Assembly (NCBI GenBank): GCA_005116965.1
Contig: SWDG01000027.1
Span: forward strand, 356,508-397,047
DNA length: 40,540 nucleotides
Direction: 5' to 3'
From: Nitrospira sp.
Lineage (GTDB): Bacteria > Nitrospirota > Nitrospiria > Nitrospirales > Nitrospiraceae
In this document: in pieces, positions 35,046-40,540 of the stretch
Layout: every line of letters begins with the position of its first letter
Position numbering within the stretch: the first letter of the stretch is position 1
Position numbers and translations under genes: made by a program
The notes under the pieces: model-generated
What the model was told of the DNA's origin: nothing
Seen by the model: the letters and a program-made list of their open reading frames with translations, nothing else
The model's database searches: none

Positions 35046-35073
35046 ATACTAACGCAGTTGTCTTATTGGTCAA
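35046..35073 (-). promoter_or_regulatory. Candidate promoter of the six-gene signalling operon
   Basis: On the minus strand, TTGACC (35073-35068), a 16-bp spacer and TAGTAT (35051-35046) form a good -35/-10 pair about 50 nt before the first start codon (34996). The leader contains a GAGGT ribosome-binding site. No second promoter was obvious inside the operon, where genes overlap or lie 2-9 nt apart. Confidence 0.5.
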
Positions 35074-35281
35074 CAACTTGGCTACTTTCAGCGGGATAAG
35101 ACAGCGGTGAGACGTGACGTTGACTGTGGAGGCTTTCACTCAGCCCATACAGGGCTGGATTTGGGCACATGGAGAACGGTGAAATCATGAGGAGGCACAC
35201 AGTCGAATGGGACTTGCGGGTTGACGCACATCAGAAGGAGAAGGTGTATGGCGGTTCGATGAGGAAGATCAGCTATGGCGT
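35074..35281. other. Intergenic region between the signalling operon and the hydrolase gene
   Basis: No established gene is seen. A plus-strand frame of 44 codons (35169-35303, MENGEIMRRHTVEWDL...) overlaps the 3' end of the hydrolase. It has no good ribosome-binding site, so I do not call it a gene. No terminator was recognised for the hydrolase. Confidence 0.4.
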
Positions 35282-36181
35282 CTATGAATCAGGCCGCTCG
35301 TGATGCTGCAACCACATCAACATGTCGCGCGTGACCTGTTCCGGCTTGTCTTCATGCAGGAAATGTCCGGCGTCGACGACCGTCATCACCGTCAGCCGGT
35401 CGACCAAATTATGCAGCCCATCAAGATTCTGACTGACGAGTGCCTGGTCCTGTACTCCCCAGATCACCAGAGTAGGGGCGTGAATGGTAGGATATCCCAA
35501 CCTCCGCTGACGCAATGCCCCGCCCCCGCGTAGGGCCGCGCGATAGTAATTCAGCATGGCTGTGAGCGCTCTTGGCTCGCAAGCTTGCCGTCGATACAGT
35601 TGAATGAGATCATCCGGCATCTGCTTCGTCATAAGCCGAAAGATCTCACCGATCACATAGCCATGGCCGGCAGACATTGCTGCTTCCGGCAGCCAGGGCA
35701 TTTGAAACAATCCCATGTACCAGGACCGATGCAACTGCCGCCAATGTCGTACTTCCCGTTCGAAGCAGGCCGGATGGGGCGCGTTCACAATGACCAATGC
35801 TTCGACGCGCCCGGCGTGCCGCATCGCGTAGTACCAGGCGATGATTCCACCCCAATCATGCCCGACCAGGATGGCGCGTTGTACCTGCGCGGCATCGAGA
35901 AGTCCGGTGACATCGTCCATCAAGGGTTCAATTCGGTAGGCGTCTATGCCCGTGGGTCGCGTCGTACCACCGTATCCCCGGAGATCAGGCGCCCAGACCC
36001 GATACCCTGCCTGTGCCAGCGGGTCAATTTGATGTTGCCATGAGATGGCGGATTCTGGAAATCCATGCAGGCAAAGTATCAGCTTCTCGCCGGACCCGGC
36101 CATGGCCACTCGAAAGGACAGTCCGTTCGCGACAATCTGTTGAAAGGTCATGTCTTGCGCATCAGCTGTATTGAGATCCAT
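35282..36181 (-). CDS. Alpha/beta hydrolase (epoxide hydrolase/haloalkane dehalogenase-like)
   Basis: This protein of about 299 residues is of the alpha/beta-hydrolase fold. LHGFPESAISW is the HGxP oxyanion loop, LVGHDWGGIIAW is the nucleophile elbow with Asp as nucleophile, and WGVQDQAL holds the acid. The C-terminal DAGHFLHEDKPE provides the catalytic His. The Asp nucleophile and the HGFPE motif point to soluble epoxide hydrolases, with haloalkane dehalogenases the other possibility. ATG 36181 is taken as the start. The frame is open to 36268, and ATG 36151, directly before TFQQIVANGLSF, is also plausible. No signal peptide is evident with these starts. It is divergent from the small gene at 36320. 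Confidence 0.85.
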   Translation of the reverse strand: MDLNTADAQDMTFQQIVANGLSFRVAMAGSGEKLILCLHGFPESAISWQHQIDPLAQAGYRVWAPDLRGYGGTTRPTGIDAYRIEPLMDDVTGLLDAAQVQRAILVGHDWGGIIAWYYAMRHAGRVEALVIVNAPHPACFEREVRHWRQLHRSWYMGLFQMPWLPEAAMSAGHGYVIGEIFRLMTKQMPDDLIQLYRRQACEPRALTAMLNYYRAALRGGGALRQRRLGYPTIHAPTLVIWGVQDQALVSQNLDGLHNLVDRLTVMTVVDAGHFLHEDKPEQVTRDMLMWLQHHERPDS

Positions 36182-36283
36182 CCACTGCCAGACTGGAAAC
36201 AAGGTCTGCACGAGGAGTCCTGCCCGCCCAGAGGAGTTGCCGCCCCGTTTGTTTACGCACCACGGCAAAAACAGAGAAAATTC

Positions 36284-36312
36284 TTTTCAGCGTATCGACT
36301 TACAGCTACACT
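36284..36312 (+). promoter_or_regulatory. Candidate promoter of the 56-residue gene
   Basis: TTTTCA (36284-36289), a 17-bp spacer and TACACT (36307-36312) precede the ATG at 36320 by 7 nt. This is the same close spacing seen for other genes here and again suggests a leaderless mRNA. Confidence 0.45.
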
Positions 36313-36319
36313 CTGGAAC

Positions 36320-36490
36320 ATGACGAAATACATGATTTGGCAAGATCAGGGTAAGTGGCGTGCCTCTCTGCAGAGCTCTCCCGACCAACAGATTCAAGCA
36401 GAGTCGTTTGAAGAGCTGCAGCTCAAGCTTGGCCACCTCTCCCGTGAGCGAACCGTCGACAAGCCTGCTCCTCTCCGGAAAATCGCCTGA
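36320..36490 (+). CDS. Small hypothetical protein (56 residues)
   Basis: The product starts MTKYMIWQDQGKWRASLQSS and continues with a predicted helix ESFEELQLKLGHLSRER, ending in a basic tail. The short beta-rich start followed by one helix recalls small HicB-like folds, but the likeness is too weak for a call, and no HicA partner is adjacent. Support for a real gene comes from a well-placed -10 box 7 nt before the ATG. The longer frame from 36065 lies over the divergent hydrolase gene and was rejected. Confidence 0.5.
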   Translation: MTKYMIWQDQGKWRASLQSSPDQQIQAESFEELQLKLGHLSRERTVDKPAPLRKIA

Positions 36491-36721
36491 GAGATTGTCT
36501 GCTGTGACGCAAGGCTGAGCCCGTGGCTTGAGACCAACGGCTCGGCCATTTGTTCGGTTAACACAGTCAGAGTTATTCTCCCTGCATTGAGCTGAACTCA
36601 GGCCTATCCTCTCGTTGGATCTTCTCCGACATCAGAGCACATGTTTTTAGGTCCAGGGAGTTGCCTGATGCCTCATCGCTTGCTTATTGAGTCTTCTTGC
36701 GAATGATGGCCGCAAGCGGCC

Positions 36722-37675
36722 TTACGATATGACCCGATGCCGTACGGCATACCGCCCAGAGAATGTCTCACCGGGAACGAGCCGCTTCAGCCCCCAGTCT
36801 GGGTGATTGAACGCATCACTTGCGCAGGTCATTGGTTCGATGGCAAGCGCGGCTCGTGGCGCGTCGGCAATGGCATCTCCGGTATACACGACCACTGCGG
36901 AAAACGCGTGATCCATTGTAATGTCAATTGCGCGATTGCGTGCCCTGTGACGTAGCGATGCCGTGGCCATTCCCTGTGCGTCGCGCTCGAGCTGTAGATA
37001 ACAATGGTTGAAGCGCTGACGACCGATCTCCCGAAATCGTCGGTAGTCACACGACGTACCGGTCACGCTCAGAACCTTGCCTGTTGGAACAAGCTGCTCG
37101 TTGAATTCCACAGAGGCGGCTCCCGGGATCTGCACCTCAGCCTCGTCGATCACAGACGTTCCAACGGTGAAGTAGGGATGAAACCCGACTCCGACCGGCG
37201 CAGCCTGTTGCCCTTCGTTTTTCACGCTGAATGTGCAGGTGAGCCCAGAGGTACCGAGGTCATACATCACTCGTATGGCGAGTGAAAAAGGATAGCCTCG
37301 TCCAGCATATGTCTCAGCATCGAGACGAATTTCAAACGTCACCTGGTTTGCGTGAACATCCTGCACCTGCCACGGCAGACTGCGAACGAACCCATGAATG
37401 GCGTTCGGCCCTTCCTTATCGTTGCATTCCAGCTGAAATTGCTGTCCATCGAAGGAGTAGCGCCCATCGCCGATGCGGCCGGGAAAGGGGATGAGCACGT
37501 CGCCCTGTCCGCCGCGTTTGTGGGTGCCACCCGAATACCCCCACACAATGTCGCTTTCTTGTCCGCTTTCATCGATGAAGAAGTACCGTCGTAACGACGC
37601 GCCCCATGGGGATACGACAGCTCGCTGATTGTGGTACGAGAGAGTGAGTTCTGTGTCTGGCGTCACGAGTGTCAT
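36722..37675 (-). CDS. galM: Aldose 1-epimerase (mutarotase)
   Basis: Aldose 1-epimerase interconverts alpha- and beta-anomers of sugars such as glucose and galactose. The 317-residue product has the family pattern: LIPFPGRIGDGRYSFDGQQF with its Arg near the substrate, NAIHGFVRSLPW with the first active-site His, GVGFHPYFTVG with the catalytic His, and LAIEPMTCASDAFNHPD with the catalytic Glu. The length is normal and there is no signal peptide. GGAG lies 10 nt before the ATG. A small GGCCGC/GCGGCC inverted repeat (36708-36721) follows the stop codon. Neighbouring genes do not form a sugar pathway, so the true substrate is open; a paralogous hexose-6-phosphate form is possible. Confidence 0.88.
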   Translation of the reverse strand: MTLVTPDTELTLSYHNQRAVVSPWGASLRRYFFIDESGQESDIVWGYSGGTHKRGGQGDVLIPFPGRIGDGRYSFDGQQFQLECNDKEGPNAIHGFVRSLPWQVQDVHANQVTFEIRLDAETYAGRGYPFSLAIRVMYDLGTSGLTCTFSVKNEGQQAAPVGVGFHPYFTVGTSVIDEAEVQIPGAASVEFNEQLVPTGKVLSVTGTSCDYRRFREIGRQRFNHCYLQLERDAQGMATASLRHRARNRAIDITMDHAFSAVVVYTGDAIADAPRAALAIEPMTCASDAFNHPDWGLKRLVPGETFSGRYAVRHRVIS

Positions 37676-37785
37676 TGTCTAGATTCTCCATGCGGGTGCG
37701 GTTGTGCCAACGTCAATTTTGGAGGGGAATCTCAGGATGTCCCATCCTGGGGTTCACCCTGACAGAGATCGACCAAAACAGCCAA

Positions 37786-38088
37786 CTATCGCACGACACC
37801 GTACCGACAGATCTGAGGTTCAGAGGCTAGAAGACCGGTCAACTGTTGCAGCGTGGCCAACAGATGAGGCGTCAGGAAATGCGCCTGTTCTGCTGCGGGG
37901 CTGGCCCATCGTTCGATAAACGCAAAGTCAGTCGGATCGGCATGGTTCTGCAAGAGCTCGTAACTCAGACAGCCAGGTTCCCGGCGAGTCGCATCAACTA
38001 AGGCAGTCAGGATCTCTCGCACCTGAACCACCTGATCGGGCTTGGCCTTGGCACGGGCAATCACACGAAGAGAGCCGTCGACTGTCAT
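37786..38088 (-). CDS. Antibiotic biosynthesis monooxygenase (ABM)-domain protein
   Basis: This 100-residue protein is of the dimeric alpha+beta barrel ABM family, related to the quinol monooxygenase YgiN. Visible pattern: LRVIARAKAKPDQVVQVREI, a helix, then REPGCLSYELLQNHADPTDF, FIERWAS and AAEQAHFLTPHL. The family's cofactor-free oxygenases act on quinols or polyketides, but many members have no known substrate. ATG 38088 is preferred because GGAG lies 7 nt upstream; ATG 38100 is the alternative. It follows the rhodanese gene closely in the same direction and is probably co-transcribed. Confidence 0.82.
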   Translation of the reverse strand: MTVDGSLRVIARAKAKPDQVVQVREILTALVDATRREPGCLSYELLQNHADPTDFAFIERWASPAAEQAHFLTPHLLATLQQLTGLLASEPQICRYGVVR

Positions 38089-38125
38089 GGGATGCTCCAT
38101 AGTTGGAATCTAAATGCGTGAACGA

Positions 38126-38593
38126 TTACTTCACAAAAGGATTGCCGGATTGCTTCCAGTCGTCAAGGTTCATGATGACCGCAGAGGTCTGCGTGAATCC
38201 AAGCTCGCCAAGGGTTTGAGCAGCAAGAGTCGCACGCTTCCCACTTTGACACTGAAGCACAATCGGACGCTCTCGGTCGGCCTTCTCCGCAGATCCGACA
38301 TGGTTCCAGATTTGAGTATCGATCACGCCGCGCGGAATATTGATCGCTCCTGGGACGTGTCCGGCTGCAAATTCTTGAGGCTCACGGACATCGACGATCA
38401 AGGCTGGTCCAGGATTCTCGACGATTTTTCGATAGTCCTCCATACCGATTGTTCTGACAGGTTTCGGTGCGGCTTGAACGTTCTGTTTGATGGTCGGCTG
38501 GAGGCTCTGAGCGAGAGCGGGAGAAGATATGGACAGGGAGGCGCCGATGAGGACAGAGACGAAACAGATGGCTAACCCATTCATGGTCTTCAT
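38126..38593 (-). CDS. Periplasmic rhodanese-domain protein
   Basis: The 155-residue product has an N-terminal signal peptide (hydrophobic core LAICFVSVLIGASLS, cleavage near ALAQ) and a single rhodanese domain. LIVDVREPQEFAAGHVPGAI is the CDC25-like region, and the active-site loop is LQCQSGKRA with Cys as the sulfur carrier. The domain ends with VIMNLDDWKQSGNPF. Single-domain periplasmic rhodaneses transfer or bind sulfane sulfur. AAGGAG lies 8 nt before the ATG. The ABM-domain gene follows, so the pair may serve a shared oxidative or sulfur-stress function; this is inference. Confidence 0.88.
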   Translation of the reverse strand: MKTMNGLAICFVSVLIGASLSISSPALAQSLQPTIKQNVQAAPKPVRTIGMEDYRKIVENPGPALIVDVREPQEFAAGHVPGAINIPRGVIDTQIWNHVGSAEKADRERPIVLQCQSGKRATLAAQTLGELGFTQTSAVIMNLDDWKQSGNPFVK

Positions 38594-38871
38594 GCAAGAA
38601 TCTCCTTCTGATGACTGTACCGTACGTGGGTTTGGGAAGAGCGCAGAAAATTCAGTGTACCCTGACTCACGCGGTTCCTCAAGGACTACGTTGTTGAGCC
38701 CTCAAAAGCGGACCCTGCCAGCTGCGTTTCCATGGTCACGATTTGTTCAGCGGTCTATCCCGAGTGGGTGAGATCCGTTCCTGCCTGCTATTGATCGCTC
38801 ATCTTCAGTGATATCGGGATTCAGCCGATACGTGATGTGGATCTTTATCTTTGATTGACTGAGGCATCCCT
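38594..38871. other. Divergent intergenic region
   Basis: This 278-bp stretch separates the rhodanese gene (minus) from the LEPR-XLL gene (plus). I found no gene, RNA or strong promoter pair in it. The last 40 bp before 38872 are A+T-richer, with TTATCTTTGATTG, and may hold the promoter of the plus-strand gene. Confidence 0.35.
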
Positions 38872-39063
38872 ATGTTCGGTTTCGGGAGAAAAAAGAAAGC
38901 ATCTCCCTCGAATGATCAGAAGGATCGCCAGATCCCAGTACCATCGGCTGGTATCAAAGGGTCACTCATGTCGCTCGAGCAACGGCTCATGTTCGACGCG
39001 GCAGCGGCAGCCACAGCTTCCGAAGTGGCGACAGAACCGAAGAACTCATTGGAAATGGTGTGA
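38872..39063 (+). CDS. LEPR-XLL-motif N-terminal fragment of a surface protein
   Basis: This 63-residue protein has a basic start MFGFGRKKKA and then SLMSLEQRLMFDAAAAATAS (31-50). The latter is the LEPR-XLL motif (here LEQRLMFD, residues 35-42) known from the N-termini of very large secreted adhesin-like proteins with VCBS, cadherin or DUF4347 domains. Those proteins normally have hundreds to thousands of residues after the motif; here a stop follows at residue 63. Either the gene is truncated or this is a stand-alone motif protein. The next frame begins at a GTG that overlaps the stop (GTGTGA), so it may be translationally coupled. Confidence 0.6.
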   Translation: MFGFGRKKKASPSNDQKDRQIPVPSAGIKGSLMSLEQRLMFDAAAAATASEVATEPKNSLEMV

Positions 39064-39455
39064 ATTCCAAAGAGCCGCAGCAATCATCCACCCAGAATGA
39101 AAAGCGTGGATCGGATGTACCAGCTGATCAGACAGACGTTCACCGCTCCGCCACAGCCGAGGCAGAGCGTAAAGACTTTCTTGAGCCCGATGACGCCATT
39201 GATCCAATAGAAAGCACTGATACATCTACCATTCTCAAGCAGACAGCAACAATGGTACTGGCCAGCGTTGTATTACAGAATGGTCTAGGAAACAACACGA
39301 AGCTCAGTCGGTTGGTTTCATGCCCTGCAGGTGCGTCAAACGTCTCTCCCAATCCGACGCCTCAGCAATCAGCCGATGATAATCGCGCTTCCGATCAAGA
39401 TAGATCGGAACATCCTCAACCTGCCGTAGAAGAAGCCGGCCAATCTGAAACCTAA
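39060..39455 (+). CDS. Hypothetical polar protein overlapping the LEPR-XLL gene
   Basis: The 131-residue frame starts at GTG 39060, overlapping the upstream TGA. It is mostly polar and rich in Asp, Glu, Gln, Ser and Thr, with one short hydrophobic stretch (TATMVLASVVLQNGLGNN) and a low-complexity end (PQQSADDNRASDQDRSEHPQ). I recognise no family. It could be the second cistron of a coupled pair, or the rest of a surface-protein gene that lost its frame. Base composition does not settle the point. Confidence 0.35.
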   Translation: MNSKEPQQSSTQNEKRGSDVPADQTDVHRSATAEAERKDFLEPDDAIDPIESTDTSTILKQTATMVLASVVLQNGLGNNTKLSRLVSCPAGASNVSPNPTPQQSADDNRASDQDRSEHPQPAVEEAGQSET

Positions 39456-39581
39456 TTGGCACGCTAATCCAATATCTATGGGCTGATGATTAGGCCTGAA
39501 GCCAGGTGACATTCTGCCATGCCCGCGGTATCCTCGGCTTCCGTTGTGGCATCGTACGTACTTACCCACAAGGAGGACTTC
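39456..39581 (+). other. Short non-coding stretch before the ComEA-like pseudogene
   Basis: No gene or repeat was recognised. The only clear signal is AGGAGG at 39571-39576, a full-consensus ribosome-binding site for the ATG at 39582. Confidence 0.4.
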
Positions 39582-39745
39582 ATGGAGCGACGAATGATGG
39601 TCATGGCCTGCGCCCTCGCATTGATCGTCGGCCTGGCTTTGCGGTAATGGCGACAATGGCGGCCGGAGAAGAAGCAACCGTGGACCTCAATAGCCCCGAG
39701 CCATCTTGAAGACAATCCCCGTCGTCGGGCCTATGTCGGGTGAGG
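39582..39745 (+). pseudogene. Decayed ComEA-like helix-hairpin-helix protein gene
   Basis: An ideal ribosome-binding site (AGGAGG, 39571-39576) precedes ATG 39582. The first frame gives a signal-peptide-like MERRMMVMACALALIVGLAL and stops at 39645-39647. A second frame continues VMATMAAGEEATVDLNSPEP to a stop at 39707-39709, and a third reads AILKTIPVVGPMSGEDPGA. Put together, signal peptide - ATVDLNS - LKTIPVVG resembles small secreted ComEA-type proteins, in which VDLN-x-A and L-x-x-IPG-I/VG start the helix-hairpin-helix. Two frame changes and early loss of the domain indicate a pseudogene. The family call comes from short motifs and is tentative. Confidence 0.45.
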
Positions 39746-39754
39746 ATCCCGGTG

Positions 39755-39789
39755 CAGTCGTCTCAAGTGCCTATCACTTGAGACGACTG
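39755..39789. terminator. Perfect 15-bp hairpin upstream of pyrophosphatase
   Basis: CAGTCGTCTCAAGTG (39755-39769) is mirrored exactly at 39775-39789 around the loop CCTAT. It has the same geometry (15-bp stem, 5-nt loop) as the hairpin at 24641-24675 but a different sequence. No U-run follows. It may end transcripts coming from the LEPR-XLL/ComEA-like region. Confidence 0.5.
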
Positions 39790-39900
39790 TGGGGTCAAAG
39801 GTAGGAAGCCATTGCTCCCACCAAGATCTTGGGGGATACTGGGGCACGATTCAGAAGCGTTGCAATTCGTCAAAATATTCAGAAAAGAACCGGAGGGGAC

Positions 39901-40540
39901 ATGAAAGAGCGGAAGGGAAAGGGAAGGGGAGAGGATACAGACAAGACAGCCGAGGTGCGCGCAGGGAGCGACCCCTTTCAACGTCTGCTCGGGCTGATGT
40001 TTAAGGCCCACCCGTGGCACGGCGTGTCTATCGGGGAAGAGGCCCCCGATGTGGTCACGGCCTACATTGAAATCGTCCCGACCGACACGGTCAAATATGA
40101 AGTGGACAAGAACAGCGGCTTTCTCAAGGTGGATCGGCCCCAACGGTTTTCAAACTTCTGTCCCGTCTACTATGGACTCATTCCGCAGACCTACTCAGGA
40201 GACCAAGTCGCCGGCATCTTTGCCAAACGAGCTCGCCGCAAAGGCATGGTCGGAGACGGCGATCCGCTTGATATCTGCGTGTTGTCGGAAAAGAGCATTC
40301 CCCACAGCGACATCCTCCTCACAGCGCTGCCGATCGGGGGATTGAGCATGGCTGACGGCGGCGAAGCCGACGACAAGATCATCGCCGTGATGCGGGACGA
40401 TGCCGTGTACGGCGGCTTCACGGACATTTCACAATGTCCGTCGGCGCTCATGGATCGCCTTCAGCATTATTTTTTGACCTATAAGAGCGCGCCAGGGACG
40501 ACACACCACAAAGTAGAAATCACCAGCGTCTATGGACGGG
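39901..40540 (+). CDS. ppa: Inorganic pyrophosphatase (3' end beyond window)
   Basis: The first 213 residues of a family I (soluble) inorganic pyrophosphatase are present. The enzyme hydrolyses PPi to phosphate and so drives biosynthetic reactions. Visible features: an N-terminal charged extension (MKERKGKGRGEDTDK), then VTAYIEIVPTDTVKYEVDKN with the substrate Lys, CPVYYGLIPQTY with the conserved Tyr, and GDGDPLDICVLSEK, the metal-binding D-x-D-P-x-D signature. The final part, LQHYFLTYKS, is also family-like. GGAGGGG lies 3 nt before ATG 39901. No stop is reached by base 40540. The gene is longer than bacterial Ppa proteins of about 175 residues because of the N-terminal extension and an insertion-rich C-terminal half. 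Confidence 0.92.
   Translation, partial: MKERKGKGRGEDTDKTAEVRAGSDPFQRLLGLMFKAHPWHGVSIGEEAPDVVTAYIEIVPTDTVKYEVDKNSGFLKVDRPQRFSNFCPVYYGLIPQTYSGDQVAGIFAKRARRKGMVGDGDPLDICVLSEKSIPHSDILLTALPIGGLSMADGGEADDKIIAVMRDDAVYGGFTDISQCPSALMDRLQHYFLTYKSAPGTTHHKVEITSVYGR

Noticed and set aside
35169-35303. 44-codon plus-strand frame before and into the hydrolase 3' end
   Set aside because: No promoter or good ribosome-binding site and it overlaps a real gene on the other strand; kept only as a remark.
36708-36721. GGCCGC-AA-GCGGCC inverted repeat after the aldose epimerase stop
   Set aside because: Only 6 bp with a 2-nt loop and no U-run on the minus strand; not enough for a terminator call.
37733-37749. 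CAGGATG-TCC-CATCCTG mini-hairpin
   Set aside because: Its ends match the outer 7 bp of the repeat found at nuoM, and it could be a footprint, but 17 bp is too short to separate this from chance.

Overview
The window is one contiguous stretch of bacterial chromosome, G+C-rich and gene-dense. The likely source is a Nitrospira-type member of the Nitrospirota. This rests on three things: the NADH dehydrogenase operon, the combination of a GspG-like pseudopilin, an LEPR-XLL surface protein and large hybrid kinases, and a palindromic repeat that I remember as common in Nitrospira genomes (beginning CAGGATGCTGAAAAAGTCC). The assignment is inference, because no rRNA or other marker gene is present. 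I found no tRNA, rRNA, CRISPR array or intact insertion sequence.

Region 1 (1-15981): the 3' end of a tRNA nucleotidyltransferase-like gene, then a complete 13-gene nuo operon in the order A-B-CD-E-F-G-H-I-J-K-L-M-N. It encodes proton-pumping NADH:quinone oxidoreductase with the NADH module (E, F, G), the connecting quinone module (B, CD, I) and the membrane arm (A, H, J, K, L, M, N). The operon has three oddities. A 17-bp sequence is repeated three times up to the nuoA start. A 7-nt-periodic inverted repeat occurs in three intergenic gaps. The nuoM 5' end appears to be replaced by part of the dispersed palindromic repeat, which removes transmembrane helix 1.

Region 2 (15982-18506): a scar of accessory DNA. 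It holds a possible transposase remnant, an A+T-richer gene coding for five tandem zinc-ribbon repeats and cut off inside a sixth, a DUF6573-like gene of plasmid type, and a 65-codon C-terminal fragment of an MFS transporter.

Region 3 (18507-26042): a J-domain protein, a two-gene unit (class V aminotransferase and amidohydrolase), a frameshifted CPBP membrane protease, an SDR/epimerase-like protein, and two paralogous beta-propeller lipoproteins. The first of these paralogues is broken.

Region 4 (26081-34996): a tightly packed six-gene minus-strand operon. In transcription order it encodes a one-TM protein, two tandem TM-HAMP proteins without output domains, a GspG-like pseudopilin with a large glycine-rich insertion, a 1399-residue hybrid histidine kinase ending in an HPt domain, and a REC-PAS-(degenerate GGDEF)-EAL protein. 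I infer an envelope-sensing relay that ends in c-di-GMP breakdown. This is the best candidate here for an undescribed system.

Region 5 (35282-40540): metabolic and envelope genes: an alpha/beta hydrolase, a 56-residue protein, aldose 1-epimerase, an antibiotic-biosynthesis-type monooxygenase with a periplasmic rhodanese, a truncated LEPR-XLL protein, a decayed ComEA-like gene, and the 5' part of inorganic pyrophosphatase. Several genes across the window have a sigma70-type -10 box only 6-9 nt before the ATG, which suggests leaderless mRNAs.
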